Source: Bacteroidota bacterium (GTDB lineage Bacteria; Bacteroidota; Bacteroidia; Bacteroidales; VadinHA17). Taken from it: a DNA stretch of 12,789 nt. The DNA is taken from assembly GCA_030642585.1 (NCBI GenBank), contig DAOWNN010000026.1, positions 1-12,789 of the forward strand. The letters run 5' to 3'. Below the pieces are notes generated by a model, which ran no database searches, was not told the DNA's origin, and saw nothing but the letters and a program-made list of their open reading frames with translations. Positions 6,199-12,789 of this stretch are shown piece by piece (within the stretch, counting starts at the first letter, position 1; every line of letters starts with the position of its first letter). Both the position numbers and the translations under genes were made by a program.

Positions 6199-8925
6199 TT
6201 ATTTATTCAGTATGTTTGCCTGTGCAGCTGCAAGTCGTGCAATTGGCACTCTGAATGGAGAGCAACTTACATAATCCATACCTACCATGTGGCAAAATTC
6301 TACAGAATTCGGATCTCCTCCATGCTCGCCACAAATTCCAACTTTAAGTTTGGGATTTGTTTTTCGCCCCCTGGATGTACCCATTTCAACCAATTGTCCT
6401 ATTCCTTCCCTGTCAAGAACCTGGAAGGGATCATTTTTAAGAATTCCATTTTCAATATAAACAGGGAGGAATTTACCAGCATCATCCCTGGAATATCCAA
6501 ATCCCATCTGGGTAAGGTCATTAGTTCCAAATGAGAAAAACTCAGCCACTTCTGCTATCTTGTCAGCAATAAGTGCAGCACGTGGGATTTCAATCATTGT
6601 TCCCACAAGATAATCTATTTTCTTGCCTCTTTCTTCAAATACTTTTTCAGCAACTTTTCTCACAATTGCTTCCTGCATTTTGTATTCTTCAAGAGTACCG
6701 ATTAAAGGAATCATAATTTCAGGATAGGCAACAATACCCTTTTCTTTCAGGTTCATGGCAGCTTCAATAATTGCCCTTCCCTGCATTTCTGTAATTTCAG
6801 GATATGTAATTCCCAGGCGGCATCCACGGTGTCCTAACATTGGATTGAATTCATGAAGTGAATCCACTTTAGCTTTAATCAAATCAATGCTGACCCCCAT
6901 TTCCGCAGCCATTTCTTTCTGGTTGGCCTCCTCATGAGGAATGAACTCATGTAATGGTGGGTCAAGCAGACGTATGGTTACCGGGAGATCATGCATAGCA
7001 GCAAAAATTCCTTCAAAATCGCTCCTTTGAATGGGCAATAATTTGTCGAGGGCTACTCTTCTTCCGGCTTCATCGTCAGCAAGGATCATTTCTCTCATTG
7101 CTATAATCCTATCTCCTTCGAAAAACATATGTTCAGTACGACAGAGGCCAATACCTTTCGCACCAAATGATCGTGCTACTTCAGAATCATGGGGAGAATC
7201 TGCATTTGTGCGTACATACATTCTTGAATGTTTATCTGCAAGCTTCATGAGTTTTTCAAAATAATCACTGATCTCGGGATCAATGGTTGCTATTTTTCCA
7301 TCATAAACTTCACCGGTAGACCCGTTCAATGAAATCCAATCTCCTTCTTTAAAGGTTTTTCCATCTGCTTTGAAGGTCTTGTTATTATAATCAACTGTTA
7401 CAGATCCTGCTCCTGACACACAGCATTTACCCATTCCCCTGGCCACTACTGCTGCATGGGAGGTCATTCCCCCTCTGGCGGTAAGTATCCCATTGGCAAC
7501 ATGCATACCCTTTAAATCTTCTGGCGATGTTTCAATACGAACCAGTATTACTTCTTTTCCTTCATCAGCCCATTGTTCTGCGTCGTCTGCAAAAAACACG
7601 ACCTGGCCTGTTGCAGCTCCAGGAGAAGCAGGGAGCCCTTTTGCTAAAACATGTGCATCTGCAATAGCCTGATTGTCAAATACAGGATGCAGTAATTCAT
7701 CTAATTTTTCAGGCTCATTCCTGAGTAAAGTTGTTTGTTCGTCAATCTCACCTTCGTTTAAAAGATCCATTGATATCTTTATCATGGCAGCACCTGTCCG
7801 TTTCCCATTTCTGGTTTGTAATAGCCAAAGTTTTCCCTCCTGAATAGTAAATTCAAGATCCTGCATGTCTTTATAGTGCAGTTCAAGTTTTTTCTGAGTT
7901 TCAAAAAGTTCCATATATATCTCCGGCATCGTTTCCTCTAAGGAAGGGAACTCAAGAGCTCTTTCTTCTTCAGAAACCATTGCCAGCGTTGCCCACCTTA
8001 AAGAACCTTCTTTCGTGATTTGCTGGGGTGTTCTTGTCCCTGCTACAACATCTTCACCCTGTGCATTGATCAGGTATTCTCCATTAAATAAATTTTCACC
8101 TGTTCCGGCATCCCGTGTAAATGCCACACCGGTTGCAGATGATTCACCCATATTACCAAATACCATAGCCTGAACATTCACAGCTGTGCCCCACTCATCA
8201 GGAATTTTATTCAACTTCCGGTACAGGATCGCTCTCTCGGTATTCCAACTGTCAAAGACGGCCATAACTGAACCCCATAGCTGGGCCCATGGATCTGTTG
8301 GGAAATCATTACCAGTTCCCTTTTTAACAGCTTCTTTAAACCTGCGCACCATTTCCTTTAAGTCCTGAACAGTAAGATCTGTATCCAGAAGAACGTTTTT
8401 TTCTTTTTTAAGATCTTCGATAATTTCTTCAAAGGGATCAATGGCTTTCTTGGAAGATGGTTTCATTCCCAATACAACATCCCCATACATCTGCACAAAT
8501 CTACGATATGAATCCCAGACAAATCTTTCATTTCCGGTTTTCTCAATCAAGGCTTTCACAGTTTCTTCATTCATTCCAAGGTTTAAAACCGTGTCCATCA
8601 TTCCTGGCATAGATGCCCTGGCACCGGAACGGACAGATAGAAGTAGAGGGTTTTTCATGCTTCCAAACTCCATCCCCATTATACCTTCAACATAGGATAC
8701 AGCTTGTTCAACTTCTTGTTTCAATAATTCTACAACCTTATCCCTGCCAAGTTTATTATATTCAGCACATACTTCTGTAGTAATTGTGAATCCGGGAGGC
8801 ACAGAAACTCCTATCAGATTCATTTCGGCCAGATTCGAACCTTTTCCTCCAAGGAGGTTTTTCATTTCAGCCTTTCCCTCGGCATTTTTGTTTCCAAATG
8901 TGTAAACTCTTTTTACTTGTGACAT
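6199..8925 (-). CDS. ppdK: Pyruvate, phosphate dikinase
   Basis: Interconverts pyruvate + ATP + Pi and PEP + AMP + PPi. In anaerobic Bacteroidota it can serve PPi-saving glycolysis or gluconeogenesis; the direction here is not visible. The 908 residues show the whole architecture. The N-terminal ATP-binding domain has GGKGSNLAEM (26-35) and SVRSGARASMPGMMDT (97-112). The swivelling phosphohistidine domain carries GGMTSHAAVVARG (485-497) with catalytic His490 and the neighbouring Thr488. The C-terminal PEP/pyruvate barrel has LCRTEHMFF, GTMIEIPRA, FSFGTNDLTQM and CGEHGGDP with the acid/base Cys at 865. The length is normal for the family (about 875-910). It is a stand-alone unit with its own -7 element and terminator. 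No adjacent PPDK regulatory protein (DUF299 kinase/phosphatase) is present in this window. Confidence 0.98.
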   Translation of the reverse strand: MSQVKRVYTFGNKNAEGKAEMKNLLGGKGSNLAEMNLIGVSVPPGFTITTEVCAEYNKLGRDKVVELLKQEVEQAVSYVEGIMGMEFGSMKNPLLLSVRSGARASMPGMMDTVLNLGMNEETVKALIEKTGNERFVWDSYRRFVQMYGDVVLGMKPSSKKAIDPFEEIIEDLKKEKNVLLDTDLTVQDLKEMVRRFKEAVKKGTGNDFPTDPWAQLWGSVMAVFDSWNTERAILYRKLNKIPDEWGTAVNVQAMVFGNMGESSATGVAFTRDAGTGENLFNGEYLINAQGEDVVAGTRTPQQITKEGSLRWATLAMVSEEERALEFPSLEETMPEIYMELFETQKKLELHYKDMQDLEFTIQEGKLWLLQTRNGKRTGAAMIKISMDLLNEGEIDEQTTLLRNEPEKLDELLHPVFDNQAIADAHVLAKGLPASPGAATGQVVFFADDAEQWADEGKEVILVRIETSPEDLKGMHVANGILTARGGMTSHAAVVARGMGKCCVSGAGSVTVDYNNKTFKADGKTFKEGDWISLNGSTGEVYDGKIATIDPEISDYFEKLMKLADKHSRMYVRTNADSPHDSEVARSFGAKGIGLCRTEHMFFEGDRIIAMREMILADDEAGRRVALDKLLPIQRSDFEGIFAAMHDLPVTIRLLDPPLHEFIPHEEANQKEMAAEMGVSIDLIKAKVDSLHEFNPMLGHRGCRLGITYPEITEMQGRAIIEAAMNLKEKGIVAYPEIMIPLIGTLEEYKMQEAIVRKVAEKVFEERGKKIDYLVGTMIEIPRAALIADKIAEVAEFFSFGTNDLTQMGFGYSRDDAGKFLPVYIENGILKNDPFQVLDREGIGQLVEMGTSRGRKTNPKLKVGICGEHGGDPNSVEFCHMVGMDYVSCSPFRVPIARLAAAQANILNK

Positions 8926-8965
8926 ATTATCAGTTTTGTTAAAAATTTATCCTGAAAAATGAACA

Positions 8966-8973
8966 CAAAAATA
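8966..8973 (-). promoter_or_regulatory. Candidate -7 element for ppdK
   Basis: The complement reads TATTTTTG, an exact TAnnTTTG match 40 bases upstream of the ppdK ATG. No well-placed -33 TTTG was found. The rest of the 250-bp gap (8926-9175) shows no gene and no clear asnA terminator. Confidence 0.45.
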
Positions 8974-9175
8974 GCAAATATTTTCACATCTGAGCACTTG
9001 GTTTTAAGTTATTGAATACTTGCATTTTTCAAAGCATGGAAATCAGGCATAGCCATAGCTACGTGGAGCTTTTCTGACGATAAGAAACATGAAAGATTGG
9101 CTCTGGTATTAAAGTATTCCTGACACAAGTCTCTTTACATATTTTTTGTCTGAATATTATTAAAGGCTGATACAG

Positions 9176-10213
9176 TTATACTAAAATGATATTGTGCTTT
9201 TTACATTCCCTTCTCATTGTTTCTGGCCAAATACTACATTGTATTTCACCAATATGTGCCTTCCTCAGGAAAAACATGCACAGCCTTGACTGACCTATGC
9301 CACCTCCAATAGATAAAGGGAGCTTGCCCAATATTAATTGTTGGTGAAACAATAAGTTTTTTCTGTTCAGAGTGTCAGTTAATTTCAGTTGCTTCAATAA
9401 TACATTTTTATCAACCCTGATACCCATTGAAGATATTTCGAAGGCAATTTGAAGAATCGGATTCCACAGAATAATGTCTCCATTTAATCCTTTATATCCA
9501 TTTTCTCCTGATGAAGTCCAATCGTCATAATCTGGAGCACGGCTATCATGAGGTTTTCCATTTGCAAGTTTATCGCCGATTCCGATAATAAAAACAGCTC
9601 CGTGTTTTTTTGCAGCTTCATTTTCTCGTTCTGCAGGTGACAATTCAGGATATTCGGCAAGTAATTCCTCAGAATGAATAAATGTGATTTCATCCGGCAG
9701 AACTGGTTTTATCTGCGCATAATTTTCATAGATAACAAATTCAGTACGTTTCAAGACTTCATAAATTTTCACAACAATATATTTAAGAAAGTTTATAGTT
9801 CTCTCTTCCTTTATAATTACTCTTTCCCAATCCCATTGATCAACATAAAGTGAATGCAAATTTGTTAATTCTTCATCCGGCCTGATAGCATTCATATCGG
9901 TGTAAATACCATATCCTTTGTTGATATGGTAATCGGCAAGAGCCATTCTTTTCCATTTTGCCAGCGAGTTGACTACTTCAGCATCAGAATCGTCTAAATC
10001 TTTTATTGAAAAGGCTACTTTTCTTTCAGTACCGTTAAGATCATCATTTATACCAGTATTTTTTAAAACAAATAAGGGTGCGGTTACACGGCGTAGCCGC
10101 AGTTCTGATGATAAATTCTCCTGTAATGTGTCTTTTATAAGTTTGATTGCTTTTTCAGTCTGTTTCAAATCTAATATGCTCTTATAGTTCTTTGGCGCAA
10201 TAAATTTTGTCAT
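9176..10213 (-). CDS. asnA: Aspartate-ammonia ligase (asparagine synthetase A)
   Basis: Makes asparagine from aspartate, ammonia and ATP (AMP-forming); cytosolic and related to class II aminoacyl-tRNA synthetases. From the ATG at 10211-10213 the product has 345 residues, close to the 330 of E. coli AsnA. Visible signatures are DQWDWE (125-130), HDSRAPDYDDW (222-232), GDIILWNP (245-252) and the class II motif 3-like GGGIGQSRLCM (303-313) with IGEIQCSIWPE near the end. An in-frame ATG at 10267 would add 18 hydrophobic residues that AsnA does not have. The candidate -7 element (10265-10272) overlaps that codon, so the shorter start is preferred. It is divergent from an AsnC/Lrp-family gene, as in E. 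coli, where AsnC activates asnA; the same role is inferred here. Confidence 0.97.
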   Translation of the reverse strand: MTKFIAPKNYKSILDLKQTEKAIKLIKDTLQENLSSELRLRRVTAPLFVLKNTGINDDLNGTERKVAFSIKDLDDSDAEVVNSLAKWKRMALADYHINKGYGIYTDMNAIRPDEELTNLHSLYVDQWDWERVIIKEERTINFLKYIVVKIYEVLKRTEFVIYENYAQIKPVLPDEITFIHSEELLAEYPELSPAERENEAAKKHGAVFIIGIGDKLANGKPHDSRAPDYDDWTSSGENGYKGLNGDIILWNPILQIAFEISSMGIRVDKNVLLKQLKLTDTLNRKNLLFHQQLILGKLPLSIGGGIGQSRLCMFFLRKAHIGEIQCSIWPETMRRECKKHNIILV

Positions 10214-10264
10214 AATTAATAGTATATTATTTTCAGGTAAAAATATCTGTAATGAAAGTAAAAA

Positions 10265-10272
10265 CAAAATTA
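10265..10272 (-). promoter_or_regulatory. Candidate -7 element for asnA
   Basis: The complement reads TAATTTTG, an exact TAnnTTTG match 51 bases upstream of the asnA ATG. No -33 TTTG is present at the right distance, which would suit a promoter needing an activator. Confidence 0.45.
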
Positions 10273-10274
10273 TA

Positions 10275-10305
10275 TTGCAAATAAGTTATATAAAGTTTAA
10301 ATTTG
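10275..10305 (+). promoter_or_regulatory. Candidate promoter of the asnC-like gene
   Basis: TTG at 10275-10277 and TAAATTTG at 10298-10305 are separated by 20 bp. This fits the Bacteroidota promoter pattern (TTTG, 19-21 bp, TAnnTTTG). Transcription would begin about 55 bases before the ATG at 10367. The -33 box sits only two bases from the asnA -7 element, so the two divergent promoters nearly overlap. Confidence 0.55.
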
Positions 10306-10306
10306 C
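10277..10306. promoter_or_regulatory. Possible AsnC/Lrp operator dyad
   Basis: GCAAAT (10277-10282) and ATTTGC (10301-10306) form an inverted repeat with an 18-base AT-rich spacer. It covers the -33 to -7 interval of the asnC-like promoter and lies immediately upstream of the asnA -7 box. Position and symmetry suit an autoregulating, asnA-activating Lrp-family protein; binding is inferred, and in such AT-rich DNA 6-bp arms can arise by chance. Confidence 0.35.
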
Positions 10307-10366
10307 TTAGAGAATATTTTAATATGAAATAAAAAAGTAATAGAATGTAAATATTTTGATATAAAA

Positions 10367-10843
10367 ATGAAGAAAAAATTTCAAATTGATACTTTAGATC
10401 GCAAAATACTGTCTGTTCTTACAAAAGATGCTCGCATTACTTTTTTAGAAGTTGCCCGGAAGTGCGGTGTCTCTGGTGCTGCAATACACCAGCATGTAAA
10501 ACGGCTAAGCCGGCTTGGAATAATTGAAGGCTCAGAATTTATTGTCAATCCGAAGACTATTGGATATAGTACTTGTGCCTACATTGGTATTTTTCTTGAA
10601 CAGGCTGGTTTGTATGATAGGGTGGTTGAAGAATTGTTAGAGATTCCTGAGATAACACAGTGTCATTACACTACTGGCAATTATTCAATATTTATAAAAA
10701 TATATGCCAGGGATAATGATCACTTAAGGCTTATACTTGCTGAAAAATTGCAAAATATAAAGGGAGTCTCAAGAACAGAGACATTTATCTCGCTTGAGGA
10801 GAGCTTCAACAGGCAGTTACCAATTCCTGAATTTGACGAATAA
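10367..10843 (+). CDS. AsnC/Lrp-family transcriptional regulator, probable regulator of asnA
   Basis: A 158-residue feast/famine regulator. The N-terminal winged helix-turn-helix spans about 7-55 (LDRKILSVLTKDARITFLEV, then recognition helix VSGAAIHQHVKRL). A linker and the RAM/AsnC ligand-binding domain (about 68-145) follow, with the glycine turn TTGNYSIFIKIYARD (102-116). Where many family members have TG-D-x-D, this one has TGNYS, which may bear on effector choice. Length and layout are standard. It is transcribed away from asnA across 153 bp, which strongly suggests asparagine-responsive control of asnA and of itself, as for E. coli AsnC. It converges with the metal permease, 26 bp apart. 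It may be a true AsnC, but the family alone does not prove the ligand. Confidence 0.92.
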   Translation: MKKKFQIDTLDRKILSVLTKDARITFLEVARKCGVSGAAIHQHVKRLSRLGIIEGSEFIVNPKTIGYSTCAYIGIFLEQAGLYDRVVEELLEIPEITQCHYTTGNYSIFIKIYARDNDHLRLILAEKLQNIKGVSRTETFISLEESFNRQLPIPEFDE

Positions 10844-10845
10844 TA

Positions 10846-10859
10846 ATTGCTATAGCAAT
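10846..10859. terminator. Perfect 14-bp palindrome between convergent genes
   Basis: ATTGC-TATA-GCAAT lies in the 26-bp gap between the stop codons of the asnC-like gene and the permease. It could form a short hairpin at both 3' ends. The stem is AT-rich and no U-tract follows, so it is at best a weak terminator. Confidence 0.3.
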
Positions 10860-10869
10860 ATTGGATATT

Positions 10870-12159
10870 CTATGGAAGATGAAACTCTTTCAGTATATTA
10901 TACCCGACACTTTCAACTTCATTTTTTACCTTTTTTTGATCAATTGAATTGCCGGCAATATTTACTTCCCCTGAGGCAAGGTCTACTTGAACATTCTCTA
11001 CTCCTTTAACAGAAAGAATGGCATTTTCAACATTTTCTTTACAATGATTACAGGTCATTCCTTCAACAATTATATTCCATTTTGTTCCGGCTCCCGGAAT
11101 GTTTTTTTGCTCAGTGTTTTTTCCTGATTTGAAGAATTTTTTCCAGTAACCCAGGAGAATTAAACCCCCTAATGAGAATGTTGAGCATAATTTTAGCCAT
11201 TGAGGTAGCATTTCATGCTGGTGAATTGCAGCATTTTGTTCAACTGGTAAAGAGAACCATGCAGCTGGCAGAAATAGATCAATGATGGTACCAAACAACA
11301 AAGCTCCACCAATTATAGTGAGCAGATAAGCAAGCAGAGATCTTTTTCCGAGTGTTTTTGCAATTAAAGTTATTGTTGCTGCATTTGTTGCCGGTCCTGC
11401 CATCAGGAAAACAAGTGCAGCTCCGGGAGATAATCCCTTAAGTAGAAGTACTGCAGCTATTGGCACTGATGCAGTTGCACAAACGTATAGCGGAACAGCT
11501 GCAATCAGGATAATTATCTTTCCAAGGAAGTCATTGCCGTAATAGGATGAGAAAAAATCATCAGGAACAAATACAGAAATAATAGCTGCCAGAATGAGTC
11601 CCAGGATCAGCCAGTTGGAAATATCCTGTAAAAATTCTCCAAATGCATATGAGAACATTTCTTTGATTTTCTCAGGAAGTTTGGTTTTTTTCTTCTTATC
11701 CGGCTCTATTACCTGTTTGGTATCAATGATTTTTCCCCGGTTGATAAAATTGGTAAAAATACCACTAAAAATACCTGTGAATAATGCTACCACTGGTCGG
11801 ATAAGAGCAAAAGGCAGTCCCAGCAGAGAATAAGTTACCAATATGGAATCTATGCCTGTCTGAGGTGTGGATGTCATAAATGAAATGGCAGATCCTTTGG
11901 AGGCTCCATGTTTATAAAATGATATTCCGGTGGGTATAACACCACAGGAGCATAGCGGTAATGGAATACCCAACAGAGAGGCATTAATTGCTGCTTTGGT
12001 ATTGTTTCCTCCCATTAGTTTGTTAATTTTTTGCTTTGGAAAAAAAACATGGAGCAAACCGGCAAAAAAGAAACCCAGCATGAGATATGGCGACATCTCA
12101 TTTACAATCTCAATAAAATCGAATATGAAATTTAATAAGTATGTTTTAAAAAGATCCAT
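10870..12159 (-). CDS. SO_0444-type Cu/Zn efflux permease with C-terminal HMA domain
   Basis: A 429-residue inner-membrane permease of the DUF318/ArsP-like superfamily, probably exporting a soft metal such as copper or zinc. About eight to ten hydrophobic segments are split into two halves by a charged, lysine-rich loop (about 141-168). The metal-permease signature PLPLCSCGVIPTG (66-78; Cys70, Cys72) lies in the first half. PLYVCATASVPIA (223-235; Cys227) and MAGPATNAAT (253-262) lie in the second. After a last helix (about 322-338) comes a heavy-metal-associated domain (about 361-425) with GMTCNHC (367-373; Cys370, Cys373), as in copper chaperones and P-type ATPases. This fusion is known in the SO_0444 family. 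The metal is not decided by sequence. No ArsR, Fur or MerR regulator is adjacent. Confidence 0.88.
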   Translation of the reverse strand: MDLFKTYLLNFIFDFIEIVNEMSPYLMLGFFFAGLLHVFFPKQKINKLMGGNNTKAAINASLLGIPLPLCSCGVIPTGISFYKHGASKGSAISFMTSTPQTGIDSILVTYSLLGLPFALIRPVVALFTGIFSGIFTNFINRGKIIDTKQVIEPDKKKKTKLPEKIKEMFSYAFGEFLQDISNWLILGLILAAIISVFVPDDFFSSYYGNDFLGKIIILIAAVPLYVCATASVPIAAVLLLKGLSPGAALVFLMAGPATNAATITLIAKTLGKRSLLAYLLTIIGGALLFGTIIDLFLPAAWFSLPVEQNAAIHQHEMLPQWLKLCSTFSLGGLILLGYWKKFFKSGKNTEQKNIPGAGTKWNIIVEGMTCNHCKENVENAILSVKGVENVQVDLASGEVNIAGNSIDQKKVKNEVESVGYNILKEFHLP

Positions 12160-12178
12160 TTGATATCAATAATAAATG

Positions 12179-12186
12179 CAAAGTTA
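12179..12186 (-). promoter_or_regulatory. Candidate -7 element for the permease gene
   Basis: The complement reads TAACTTTG, a TAnnTTTG match 19 bases before the ATG, implying a very short leader. A perfect 8-bp palindrome ATCATGAT (12200-12207) lies just upstream and could be a regulator site. No -33 TTTG fits. Confidence 0.4.
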
Positions 12187-12254
12187 ATTTATAATCCATA
12201 TCATGATTGGCCCTCAAACTATTTGGAATCTATTTATAATCACCTGAGTTTAAC

Positions 12255-12281
12255 AGTCGAATGGTCTATAGTCTGAAAGAC
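12255..12281 (+). repeat. Left array of 7-8 bp AGTC repeats (element B)
   Basis: AGTC at 12255, GGTC at 12263, AGTC at 12270 and AGAC at 12278, with spacings of 8, 7 and 8. The unit, period and substitutions match the array at 5088-5128. It is paired with the inverted array at 12366-12384. Confidence 0.6.
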
Positions 12282-12365
12282 AACAGATGTATTATTCCTA
12301 TGCTCTAATCACACTTCACCTCATTGTAATACATTCATTTCTAATCAATTAGATTCTTACTCTGA

Positions 12366-12384
12366 GACTTTCGACTTTTAGACT
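12366..12384 (-). repeat. Right array of 7-8 bp AGTC repeats (element B), inverted
   Basis: GACT cores at 12366, 12373 and 12381 (spacings 7 and 8), inverted relative to 12255-12281. The array ends 12 bases from the stop of the xer gene. The 84 bases between the two arrays hold no recognisable coding remnant. Confidence 0.65.
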
Positions 12385-12396
12385 TTTTTCTCTTTA

Positions 12397-12789
12397 TCAG
12401 GATCTGGGGTGGAACTGAATGATTGTATCTCTAAGATAGTCCCTGTCAAGATGAGTGTAAATTTCAGTGGTGATTATCGACTCATGACCAAGCATTTCCT
12501 GAACAGCCCTCAAGTCAGCACCTCCATCTATAAGATGTGTGGCAAATGAATGTCGAAAAGTGTGAGGGCTGACTTTTTTCTTTAAACCTGTTTTTTCAGC
12601 CAGGTCTTTTATTATAGTGTAGATCATTATTCGTGAAAGTCTACGTCCGTTCCGGCTTAAGAATAAAACATTTTCATCTTTCCGGTCAATCTTTTTAAGT
12701 TTGTGCCTGTCTTCCAGATAATAATTGATTTCTTTAATAGACTGAGAGCCAATAGGTACCAGGCGTTCTTTTTTCCCTTTGCCAATGAC
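12397..12789 (-). CDS. XerC/XerD-type tyrosine recombinase, N-terminus beyond window
   Basis: Site-specific recombinase that normally resolves chromosome dimers at dif with FtsK. I extended the frame to the window edge: it is open to base 12789, giving the C-terminal 130 residues of about 300. The catalytic domain is clear: a beta-hairpin with GKGKKERLVPIG (active-site lysine), HTFRHSFATHL (His-x-x-Arg), LGHESIITTEIYTHL (second His and the nucleophilic Tyr in IYTHL). The first catalytic arginine lies outside the window. No break is visible, so this is truncation by the window only. The Met at 12625-12627 is internal and not a start. The C-terminal pattern fits the housekeeping Xer pair better than a phage or transposon integrase; XerD is my preference over XerC, but I cannot separate them surely from this part. 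Confidence 0.9.
   Translation of the reverse strand, partial: VIGKGKKERLVPIGSQSIKEINYYLEDRHKLKKIDRKDENVLFLSRNGRRLSRIMIYTIIKDLAEKTGLKKKVSPHTFRHSFATHLIDGGADLRAVQEMLGHESIITTEIYTHLDRDYLRDTIIQFHPRS

Noticed and set aside
10214..10267. Longer asnA start at 10267
   Set aside because: It adds 18 hydrophobic residues absent from AsnA, and the candidate -7 box overlaps it.
12397..12627. Separate 76-codon gene starting at the Met at 12625-12627
   Set aside because: The frame continues open upstream to the window edge with typical Xer sequence (GKGKKERLVP), so that Met is internal to a longer recombinase gene.
12397..12789. Integrase of a mobile element linked to the neighbouring permease
   Set aside because: The C-terminal sequence fits housekeeping XerC/D. 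No attachment site, tRNA gene or mobility gene is nearby.

Overview
The window reads as a chromosomal segment of a low-GC member of the Bacteroidota, probably Bacteroidales/Marinilabiliales-like. This rests on the protein families present (a BT_3928-type DoxX/MauE protein, a Bacteroidota-style CdaA, an SO_0444-type permease). It is supported by several matches to the Bacteroidota promoter -7 element TAnnTTTG upstream of genes, and by the lack of obvious strong Shine-Dalgarno sequences. No rRNA, tRNA or CRISPR array was seen.

Layout. 1-3031 is a leftward block: tmk (thymidylate kinase), a BT_3928-like membrane protein, then tpiA, which is cut by the window start. A 357-bp non-coding, repeat-rich gap (664-1020) separates the last two. 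Divergent from tmk runs a rightward pair, folP (dihydropteroate synthase) and cdaA (diadenylate cyclase, c-di-AMP). cdaA converges on plsY (acyl-phosphate glycerol acyltransferase). The gap between them holds a broken four-helix-bundle (S23/IVS-type) gene flanked by inverted arrays of a 7-8 bp AGTC motif. Leftward ppdK (pyruvate, phosphate dikinase) follows, with a clear intrinsic terminator. Next is leftward asnA (ammonia-dependent asparagine synthetase), divergent from an AsnC/Lrp-type regulator as in E. coli asnC-asnA. That regulator converges on a leftward SO_0444-type metal-efflux permease with a C-terminal HMA domain. The window ends inside a leftward XerC/D tyrosine recombinase, beyond a second pair of the same inverted AGTC arrays.

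Most genes are housekeeping: glycolysis/gluconeogenesis (tpiA, ppdK), folate and dTTP synthesis (folP, tmk), phospholipid synthesis (plsY), c-di-AMP signalling (cdaA), asparagine supply with its likely regulator (asnA/asnC) and chromosome dimer resolution (xer). The unusual material lies between genes. It comprises two copies of an element bounded by inverted AGTC arrays, each next to gene stop codons and one carrying the decayed four-helix-bundle gene, plus a structured, relatively GC-rich island between tpiA and the BT_3928-like gene. I found no defence, secretion or biosynthetic cluster.
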